This document shows, one piece after another, positions 1-5,623 of a stretch of 7,545 nucleotides of DNA. The first letter of the stretch is position 1. The number at the start of each line of letters is the position of its first letter. Position numbers and translations under genes: made by a program. This stretch comes from JAYVIQ01 sp043770215 (GTDB lineage Bacteria; Bacteroidota; Bacteroidia; Cytophagales; JAAEPT01), in NCBI GenBank assembly GCA_043770215.1, contig JAYVIQ010000010.1, forward strand, positions 1 through 7,545, read 5' to 3'. The notes beneath the pieces were generated by a model. The model did no database searches and was not told the origin of the DNA. It was given only the letters and a program-made list of their open reading frames with translations.

Positions 1-57
1 CTCGCTTTTGTTGCTGAAAAAGCAAAAAAGAGCTCCGCTTCGATCCTTTTCGCAAAA
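1..57 (-). repeat. Intergenic hairpin repeat, copy 1 (cut by left window edge)
   Basis: Read on the minus strand, positions 57 to 1 align without gaps to 5272-5328 on the plus strand, with 47 of 57 bases identical. The core (45 to 1 against 5284-5328) has 39 of 45 identical, including an uninterrupted run of about 19 bases. The core can fold as GCTTTT pairing with AAAAGC around a short loop. The other half of the element would lie left of the window. It sits in non-coding DNA about 160 bases past the antiporter stop and points the same way as that gene. The repeat relation is seen directly; its function is unknown. Confidence 0.75.
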
Positions 58-119
58 AAAATAATAGGTACTGGTATCATTGCGGATATTCACAAAATAG
101 ATTTATGAATTCTAAGAAT

Positions 120-181
120 AAGTACTTTTGAAAACACTTCTGTGAATTATTTAGTAACAAATTTCATTTTAAAAGTATCTT
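120..181 (-). terminator. AT-rich hairpin downstream of the antiporter gene, possible 3' end signal
   Basis: The arms 120-133 and 167-181 are complementary over about 14 pairs, with one G-T pair and one single-base bulge. The sequence between them is about 33 bases. The hairpin starts about 38 bases after the antiporter stop. It has very few G-C pairs and no clean T-tract directly after it, so it is not a classical Rho-independent terminator. It could mark or protect the 3' end of the transcript, or be chance in AT-rich DNA. Confidence 0.25.
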
Positions 182-218
182 ATGCCACTATACAATTATA
201 GCCAATCAACAGATGTAA

Positions 219-1445
219 CTATTTCTCTGCCATAGCAAAAGTCTTTTTCAATAAAATTGGCGTAAATAGTGTAGTAAATAGACCCATAATTACAAGTATA
301 GAGAATATTTCTAGACTTATGAGTCCAGATTTGTAGGCAATATTTGCAATAACTAATTCCATAATTCCTCTAGCATTTAACCCTACACCCAATGTAAGAG
401 ATATTTTACTACTTAAACCGGCAAACTTACCACCTATAAACCCACCAGATATTTTAGAAACAAAAGAAATAACAACTACGGCTAACAAAAGTCCAAAACT
501 ATGAATAGAACCAAAATGGAACTCTAATCCTATACCTGCAAAAAATATAGGAGCTAAAAACCCCATAGAAAACCCACTCATAGAACTTTCAAAAGAGGCT
601 AAGTGTGTTTTACCTACTAATTTTTCATTTATGAGCATGGCAGCAAAGAATGTCCCTATAATAAAATGAAAACCTAATGACTCTGTTATAGTGGCAAAAA
701 CCAAAATAAACACAAAAAACAAAGCATATAAAGATTGTTTGCTTTTTAAAAAATCTATAAGTGTATTTATTTTAGCTTCTATATAATTTTCTCTTTTAGA
801 GAATTTTTTTATTAAAAAACTTACTGTAGACAAAATCATTAAAAACAGTACCAATTTCAGTACGGCCATACTAGAAATAGAAAGGATAGTCATAACGCTC
901 ATGTCTGTATGTTGTAAGTTTAGCAAAACACCTAAAATAGACAGGGCTAAAAGGTCATCAAAAATAGCAATGCTTATAATCTTTCTTCCTATATCAGAAT
1001 TGATTTTACCCAAATCCATAAGTATACGCACACTTACAGGCAGGGCTGTTATAGCAACACAAAGCCCTATAAATACGTTGGTCATGGTGTCTAATCCAAA
1101 GATACTCCCCACAGCAAACCCAGAAATAATAGGTATAAAAAAGGCTAAAACAGATATCATTAAATTTTTTCCTTTTAAAGATTTTGTGATGTCTTCGAAA
1201 TTGATTTCTAACCCTGCTATAATCACTAAAAAGAAAACTCCAAGGTCTGAAATTACTTTCAGTTCTTCGTTTCTGTGTATTACATTTAATAAAGTAGGTC
1301 CAAGCAAAATACCGGCTAAAATTTCTCCAATCATTGCAGGTTGTTTATAGCGTTCAAATATTTCACCAAAAATCTTTGCTACTACCAACAATATTAATAA
1401 ATTGGTAAAAAAAGGTAACTCAAATTTTGGTAGGTCAAATGGCAT
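219..1445 (-). CDS. CPA2-family cation:proton antiporter (Na+/H+ or K+/H+ exchanger)
   Basis: This 408-residue, very hydrophobic protein is an inner-membrane monovalent cation/proton antiporter of the Na_H_Exchanger fold (CPA2 group, as in GerN, NapA and the membrane part of KefB/C). About 12 membrane segments can be counted along its length. Key signs are the family-typical PAMIGEILAGILLGP near residues 36-50, ITALPVSVRIL at 132-142, the adjacent acidic pair D163-D164 expected to carry the ion and protons, and NARGIMELVIA at 357-367 with the conserved RG. It ends soon after the last membrane segment, so it lacks the C-terminal RCK/TrkA nucleotide-binding domain of full KefB/C proteins. The Asp-Asp pair suggests electrogenic exchange by analogy with NapA and NhaA, which is inference. 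The start at 1445 gives a complete first segment and lies 16 bases after a candidate -7 element. The gene follows the transglycosylase gene by 100 bases on the same strand. Ion specificity cannot be told from sequence. Confidence 0.93.
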   Translation of the reverse strand: MPFDLPKFELPFFTNLLILLVVAKIFGEIFERYKQPAMIGEILAGILLGPTLLNVIHRNEELKVISDLGVFFLVIIAGLEINFEDITKSLKGKNLMISVLAFFIPIISGFAVGSIFGLDTMTNVFIGLCVAITALPVSVRILMDLGKINSDIGRKIISIAIFDDLLALSILGVLLNLQHTDMSVMTILSISSMAVLKLVLFLMILSTVSFLIKKFSKRENYIEAKINTLIDFLKSKQSLYALFFVFILVFATITESLGFHFIIGTFFAAMLINEKLVGKTHLASFESSMSGFSMGFLAPIFFAGIGLEFHFGSIHSFGLLLAVVVISFVSKISGGFIGGKFAGLSSKISLTLGVGLNARGIMELVIANIAYKSGLISLEIFSILVIMGLFTTLFTPILLKKTFAMAEK

Positions 1446-1461
1446 AAACTTAATTTTATCA

Positions 1462-1469
1462 CAAAAGTA
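1462..1469 (-). promoter_or_regulatory. Candidate Bacteroidetes -7 element for the antiporter gene
   Basis: On the minus strand this reads TACTTTTG, an exact match to the Bacteroidetes primary sigma -7 consensus TAnnTTTG. It ends 16 bases before the antiporter ATG, implying a very short leader. No TTG or TTTG box is seen at the usual 17-19 bases upstream, so the promoter is incomplete by consensus. Its position directly before a gene supports it. Confidence 0.4.
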
Positions 1470-1545
1470 ATGTATTAAGTTTGGTTTATAAATTATTTAC
1501 ATAATTATTATTGCTATCTGTGCTAAAAAGTAGTTTATTATAAGA

Positions 1546-3657
1546 TTAGTACAATAAAACCTCACCTATTTTTAAAGAATTATCTAGTTTGTTGTTTCTA
1601 AGTTTTATCTGTTCTACAGTAACAGCTATTTTTTTTGAAATAGAGTAATAGGTATCTCCCTGCAAAACCGTATACCTTTTTGATGTTTGTGGCTTATCTA
1701 TTTCATACATTGGTATTTGTACTGTTGCTCCTGCAATTAATCCGTTTAATGCTGTAGGGTTAAATTTTAGAATTTCTTCTACCGGTACATTATATTGTCT
1801 AGATAATCCATAAAGTGTTGTACCCGCTTCTACAGTGACTGGTTTAAATTGTGAAATTCCTTTTGCCTCATTAGTATTGTTTTTAAAAAGCTTAGGTGTT
1901 TCAGAAACACTGGCACTTTGGTTTTTTTGGGTAGAAATGTTTATATCCTCTTCTAGGTTGGTGATTGGTGTATCTTTAATACTATTTATTTTTAATTCAG
2001 ATTGATAAATATTTAAAACAGATCCTACCCTTAGAGAATCGTTTTTTAGGGCATTCCAAGTTTTTAGTTCAGATGTATTTACTTGGTAAAGGTGTGCAAT
2101 CATGTCAATATCTTCATTGGGCTGCACCCAGTGAGTAAATGCAGGAATTCTTTTCTCAATGTTTGTGGATGTATCCGTTTTAAAAATGTTTTCATTGGAT
2201 TGAAACCCTTCTTTAATTGCAACTTCTTTTGATTTTTCCACCTCAATTTTAGTAGATGTTGTATAAGATATGCTTTCTTTTGCTTTTGGCACTAAAACAT
2301 CTTTATATTCTACAGGTATATCACTTGGTCTTAATTGCTTAAGCCAAATAACTCTACCTGGCTGGACAGTTTCATAACTAGACATTCTATTTTTTCTTCT
2401 TAAGGCGCTTTCCTTAACTCCATATTTTTGAGATATCATCCATAAATTTTCTTTAAACTGAGCTGTATGGTACAATATAGGTGAGGCACTTTTCTTCGAT
2501 TTTAAAAAATACGTTTCTCCTAAAATCAACCCTTCAAAATTCTTTATTTCGTTGTATTTCAAAAATTTACCTATCTCTAAACCTCCTTTTAGTGCCAGTT
2601 TAGAGGGGTTATCTCCTTCTATGGAAGTAATAGCGGGTATTCCATTTACTTTATATCTTAAGTTTTGATTAGGTGCTTTTTTAATTTCTACAGCGGTGGC
2701 TTCTGCTTTTTTAGCAGCTGAAATCTTAGTATAACTGTTTGATGCTAATTTGTCTTCTTTTTTGGCCTGATGTTTTTTATTGCTTTTTTCAACCGTAGTT
2801 TTAGCAGGCTCCTTATTCTCTATTTTACTTTCTGTATATGCAGTAGTACCGTAAGTCAAAGGGACTACTACAGGAATATCTCTGCCTCCTTGTATGTAAT
2901 TAGTTTCTGAAATCCACAAATTGTATTGTGCCACGTCTGAAACTGACATTCCGTGTTGGCCTGCAAAGTCTTTGATGCTCTTTCCTAAAGTTTGTGTGTA
3001 GACTTGCAGACGCAATTGGGGAGTTTTTTTACCTACAAAATCTTTGAACGCTATAATGTGTGCTAAATGTTTTAAAAAATACCAATGCGTTTTTATACTT
3101 ACATCCATTTTATTTACGCCAGCATATTTACTGTCATAAAATTGTTTTACACCGCCCAAACCTGTATTGTATGCAATTACAGAATACGCCCAATTATTTA
3201 GTGATGCATTATGGGCACTGATGTACTTTGCAGCGGCATAAGAACTAGAAACAATATTTTTGCGTTCGTCTATTTGAGTATTTACTAGCAGTCCTTGCTC
3301 TATTGCAGTGGCCTCTTTAAATTGCCAATATCCTACAGCATTGCTGGTAGAAACGGCTTCTGCTCTAAAGGCACTTTCTTGCACACACAAATATTTTATT
3401 TCATCAGGGAAAGAGGTTTTGGCAAACTCTGCCTCAATTACAGGAAAATAAAGATCTGCCATGTCTACCATTCGAGAAAAATAACTAGGGTTTGCGTGCA
3501 ATTTATTAACCGTTTTCTGTATTTCCGTTTTGGCACTATCGTCTATGCTTAGTTCTATGCCAGCAAATTTCATTTTAGACGGAACTTGTGGAATTTGGGC
3601 TAGCAATGAAGTTAACATCAAAAAATGTATTACAAAAAGAAGGTTCGTTTTTCTCAT
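1546..3657 (-). CDS. Secreted lytic transglycosylase (SLT domain) with multiple LysM modules, MltD-like
   Basis: This 703-residue exported enzyme is expected to cleave peptidoglycan glycan strands between MurNAc and GlcNAc, forming 1,6-anhydro ends. Residues 1-20 form a signal peptide (basic start, hydrophobic core, likely cleavage after LLA). The SLT domain spans roughly 70-175 and shows the catalytic glutamate E94 in CVQESAF, then AVGYWQF (107-113), a DER (130-132) and AYNTG (162-166). Clear LysM modules for glycan binding lie at about 506-552, 605-650 and 661-703, the last ending flush with the C-terminus. Weaker LysM-like modules lie near 333-386 and 395-440, and possibly 222-268. A lysine-rich, low-complexity linker covers about 277-330. 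The layout resembles MltD but is longer in the LysM part. The first ATG gives a complete signal peptide; starting at Met14 would destroy it. The cell location is probably periplasm or envelope. I leave the symbol blank because mltD orthology is not certain. Confidence 0.93.
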   Translation of the reverse strand: MRKTNLLFVIHFLMLTSLLAQIPQVPSKMKFAGIELSIDDSAKTEIQKTVNKLHANPSYFSRMVDMADLYFPVIEAEFAKTSFPDEIKYLCVQESAFRAEAVSTSNAVGYWQFKEATAIEQGLLVNTQIDERKNIVSSSYAAAKYISAHNASLNNWAYSVIAYNTGLGGVKQFYDSKYAGVNKMDVSIKTHWYFLKHLAHIIAFKDFVGKKTPQLRLQVYTQTLGKSIKDFAGQHGMSVSDVAQYNLWISETNYIQGGRDIPVVVPLTYGTTAYTESKIENKEPAKTTVEKSNKKHQAKKEDKLASNSYTKISAAKKAEATAVEIKKAPNQNLRYKVNGIPAITSIEGDNPSKLALKGGLEIGKFLKYNEIKNFEGLILGETYFLKSKKSASPILYHTAQFKENLWMISQKYGVKESALRRKNRMSSYETVQPGRVIWLKQLRPSDIPVEYKDVLVPKAKESISYTTSTKIEVEKSKEVAIKEGFQSNENIFKTDTSTNIEKRIPAFTHWVQPNEDIDMIAHLYQVNTSELKTWNALKNDSLRVGSVLNIYQSELKINSIKDTPITNLEEDINISTQKNQSASVSETPKLFKNNTNEAKGISQFKPVTVEAGTTLYGLSRQYNVPVEEILKFNPTALNGLIAGATVQIPMYEIDKPQTSKRYTVLQGDTYYSISKKIAVTVEQIKLRNNKLDNSLKIGEVLLY

Positions 3658-4043
3658 CTAATTCTAATAAGTATTGTAAATCAAATTTATACACTTTATT
3701 TTAAAATTAGATGAATACTTGCTTTTTTTATTATCTGCAAACATTAGGCAAAAAAATAAAGTTACTAGAAAAATACTTAGTGAATATAGTTTCTTTGGGT
3801 GTAAAAACGCAACAAATCATCTGCTACTAATGCAAGCAAATTACTATTGTTTATTTATTTTAAAACATTAGTTTTGAATGCTTGTTGACCTCATTTTGTT
3901 ATAAAGTCACAATTTAGGCAGTTGCTTCTGGTACTGACACACCTATTTTAACCCAAGTGTATTTAATTGGTTTTCTTAGTTTACGTCTTACCAAGTTGGT
4001 ACTAGAAAGACTCTCTTTTACTATCTCTTATTAATAATTATAT
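3658..4043. other. 386-base intergenic gap between the M20 hydrolase and transglycosylase genes
   Basis: No gene, RNA gene or convincing terminator is supported here. The part next to the transglycosylase gene holds its candidate -7 element and a 9-base inverted repeat (3655-3663 with 3705-3713). A 6-base pair of arms (3833-3838 with 3879-3884) encloses about 40 AT-rich bases. The part at 3914-4027 is less AT-rich and open in a reading frame on both strands, but neither frame has an ATG. It may be decayed coding DNA or untranslated RNA. Confidence 0.6.
3682..3689 (-). promoter_or_regulatory. Candidate Bacteroidetes -7 element for the transglycosylase gene
   Basis: On the minus strand this reads TAAATTTG, an exact match to TAnnTTTG. 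It ends 24 bases before the transglycosylase ATG. No TTG box is present 17-19 bases upstream, and the surrounding DNA is very AT-rich, so chance is possible. Confidence 0.35.
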
Positions 4044-5105
4044 TTATTCTATGTTCATGACTTTGTTTAAGCAAAGGATGTATTTTTCAATTCCTTTTTC
4101 TATTTCATGCAAATAAATGAATTCGTCTGCTGTATGAGATCTAGCAGAGTCTCCCGGACCCATTTTTAAAGAAGGTATAGAAAGCAATGCTTGATCTGAC
4201 AAGGTGGGAGAACCATATATGTTAGAGCCTGTAGCTATTGCTGCCAAAACTATTGGATGATTTTCTGAAATACTAGATGAGCTTAGTCTCAAAGACCGTG
4301 CTTTTACTTCTGCTTGTAAATTATGTTCTAAGATTTCTATAATTTCGGCATTAGTGTATACATCTGTAACACGAATATCTAACACAAAATGGCACACATC
4401 TGGTAATACGTTGTGCTGTTTTCCACTTTGTATAACTGTTGCTGTCATTTTTACTTTGCCTAGTGTATCTGATATCTTTGGGAAATGGTAAGATTTTATC
4501 CAAGAAATATCATCTACTGCTTTGTAAAGCGCATTATCACCCTCTTCTCTGGCTGCATGCCCTGCAACTCCTTTTGTAAAACAATCTACTACTATCAACC
4601 CTTTTTCTGCAATTGCTGCGTCTAAACGTGTAGGCTCTCCAACAAGGGCAAAATCTATATTTGGCAATTGTTTTATAGCCAACTCCATACCATTTGCACC
4701 AGAAATTTCTTCTTCTGCGGTACAAAGCATACATATATTATAGGTTAGTTCTTTATGGTCATAGAAATGAAGAAATGCCGCTATCAAAGAAACCAAGCAA
4801 CCGCCTGCATCATTGCTACCTAAACCAAAAAGTTTTCCGTTTTCAATGTTTGGATCAAATGGATTGTTGGTATACCCATGGTTTGGTTGTACGGTATCAT
4901 GATGTGAATTTAATAAAATGGTAGGCTTTAAAGGATTGAAGTGTAAATTAAATGCCCAAATGTTGTTTTTAATATTATGTGTTTTTATGCCTTTGGATTC
5001 AAAAAAAGTATTTAAGATAGAAAATGTACCCAATTCTTCTTTACTAAAAGAAGGTGTAGCGATAAGTTTTTTTAATAATTCTGTAGCTTCTAGGAAAAGG
5101 CTCAT
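4044..5105 (-). CDS. argE: M20 family metallo-hydrolase, probable ArgE-type N-acyl-ornithine/citrulline deacylase
   Basis: This 353-residue cytoplasmic enzyme belongs to the M20 di-zinc peptidase family and has every expected metal and catalytic site. They are H68 and D70 in NSHHD, bridging D99 in GSNDAGG, the catalytic and metal-binding glutamates in TAEEE (131-133), E157 in GEPT, and H324 in SHTADEF. The lid or dimerisation domain lies at about 170-280 and contains GHAA (H183). The length and motifs fit the Bacteroidetes ArgE group, which removes the acetyl or succinyl group from an acylated ornithine or citrulline in arginine synthesis. Bacteroides species use succinylated intermediates, so the acyl group is uncertain here. 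No other arg gene lies within about 500 bases upstream or directly downstream, so it is not part of an arg operon within this window. A related M20 deacylase or peptidase with another substrate remains possible. The ATG at 5105 gives the normal N-terminal helix. No good -7 element was found upstream. Confidence 0.85.
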   Translation of the reverse strand: MSLFLEATELLKKLIATPSFSKEELGTFSILNTFFESKGIKTHNIKNNIWAFNLHFNPLKPTILLNSHHDTVQPNHGYTNNPFDPNIENGKLFGLGSNDAGGCLVSLIAAFLHFYDHKELTYNICMLCTAEEEISGANGMELAIKQLPNIDFALVGEPTRLDAAIAEKGLIVVDCFTKGVAGHAAREEGDNALYKAVDDISWIKSYHFPKISDTLGKVKMTATVIQSGKQHNVLPDVCHFVLDIRVTDVYTNAEIIEILEHNLQAEVKARSLRLSSSSISENHPIVLAAIATGSNIYGSPTLSDQALLSIPSLKMGPGDSARSHTADEFIYLHEIEKGIEKYILCLNKVMNIE

Positions 5106-5271
5106 GCTTGTAATGTTGTAACGGATTGAATTTACTATTTTTTTAATCTATTTGTAGTTTTTACAAGGTATTATATAAAAATATACTTTGCCATAATCTT
5201 AGCTAAATGACTTAATTTTTAATTCCTACATTTAATTAACTACACCATTGGATAGAAAGTTGGGTGCTTTA

Positions 5272-5358
5272 TTTTGCGTGAGTGATTGAAACGAAGCTCT
5301 TTTTTGCTTTTTCGGCAAAAAAAGCGGGAGTGTAAAGCACGGTGCTTTTGCACACGCC
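5272..5358 (+). repeat. Intergenic hairpin repeat, copy 2 (apparently complete)
   Basis: This matches copy 1 at the left edge of the window in the opposite orientation (47 of 57 bases identical over 5272-5328). It can fold into a closed structure. GCGTG at 5276-5280 pairs with CACGC at 5353-5357 and encloses two hairpins. One is GCTTTTT (5306-5312) with AAAAAGC (5319-5325). The other is AAAGC with GCTTT around 5334-5347, extended by GTGT with ACAC. Differences from copy 1 in the first hairpin fall in the loop, at its closing pair, or outside the stem, so six pairs of the stem are intact in both. From general memory, similar GATTGAAACG..GCTCTTTTTTGCTTTTT sequences recur between genes in Flavobacteriaceae; this was not checked here. 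The role (structured RNA, terminator-like element or small non-autonomous mobile repeat) is unknown. Confidence 0.75.
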
Positions 5359-5549
5359 AATTTAATGTTTATAGATACGCACAAAATTTTAAAACCTTTT
5401 TTCTTTTTAAGCAACCTATACACACTAAAACATATATGAAATTTATACTTTAAAGCTACAAGTTAAAAACAATTTTCAAAAAAGATTTTAGTCACGTTTT
5501 ATTTTTTTGTGAACGGAAAATGATACATCTGTATTGCTAAATATAAAAT

Positions 5550-5600
5550 ACGAAATGAATCAAATACGTTGTTCTAATGATTCATTCTTTCTAATTTCGT
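5550..5600 (+). promoter_or_regulatory. Hairpin upstream of the DUF3352-like gene
   Basis: AATGAATCA (5554-5562) and TGATTCATT (5578-5586) are perfect inverted repeats of 9 bases with a 15-base loop. ACGAAAT (5550-5556) and ATTTCGT (5594-5600) form an outer 7-base pair overlapping the first arm. It lies 24-74 bases before the ATG, so it could be an operator or a leader RNA hairpin. No regulator can be named. Confidence 0.4.
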
Positions 5601-5621
5601 GAGCTGAAAAAAATAGAGCTC
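5601..5621 (+). promoter_or_regulatory. Small hairpin directly before the DUF3352-like start codon
   Basis: GAGCT (5601-5605) pairs with AGCTC (5617-5621) around an 11-base, A-rich loop. The stem ends two bases before the ATG at 5624. No Shine-Dalgarno sequence is present, as is usual in Bacteroidetes. A stem this close to the start codon could affect translation, but five pairs may also be chance. Confidence 0.3.
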
Positions 5622-5623
5622 TT

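Larger units (their letters stand above)
5106..5623. other. 518-base divergent intergenic region
   Basis: This lies between the start of the M20 hydrolase gene on the minus strand and the start of the DUF3352-like gene on the plus strand. It carries the full repeat copy at 5272-5358 and two hairpins just before 5624. The rest (about 5106-5270 and 5360-5545) is very AT-rich, with no supported gene. A 63-codon minus-strand frame across the repeat (5232-5423) is rejected because it reads through the hairpins and shows no recognisable protein features. No complete TTG plus TAnnTTTG promoter was found in either direction. Confidence 0.7.

Noticed and set aside
1..108. Plus-strand frame open from the left edge to a TGA at 106-108
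   Set aside because: It reads through the repeat copy, gives a lysine- and alanine-rich peptide with no recognised motif, and has no visible start. It is probably chance.
123..130. Plus-strand TACTTTTG, an exact -7 match
   Set aside because: No gene follows on the plus strand, no TTG box lies upstream, and the site is part of the antiporter 3' hairpin.
901..1350. Plus-strand 149-codon frame
   Set aside because: It lies wholly inside the antiporter gene on the opposite strand, which has full family motifs, and its own translation has none.
3719..3768. T-rich and A-rich tracts that could pair as a terminator after the M20 gene
   Set aside because: The pairing is only a T-run against an A-run with no G-C core, and it lies about 275 bases past the stop.
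4537..5121. Three short frames (65, 76 and 67 codons) over the M20 gene
   Set aside because: All overlap a complete and well-supported enzyme gene in other frames and show no recognisable domain.
5232..5423. Minus-strand 63-codon frame across the full repeat copy
   Set aside because: It is a reading of the hairpin repeat itself, with low-complexity lysine runs and no protein family signs.
5507..5531. TTG at 5507-5509 with TACATCTG at 5524-5531 as a promoter for the DUF3352-like gene
   Set aside because: The -7 element has one mismatch and the spacing is only 14 bases instead of about 17-19. It is too weak to annotate.
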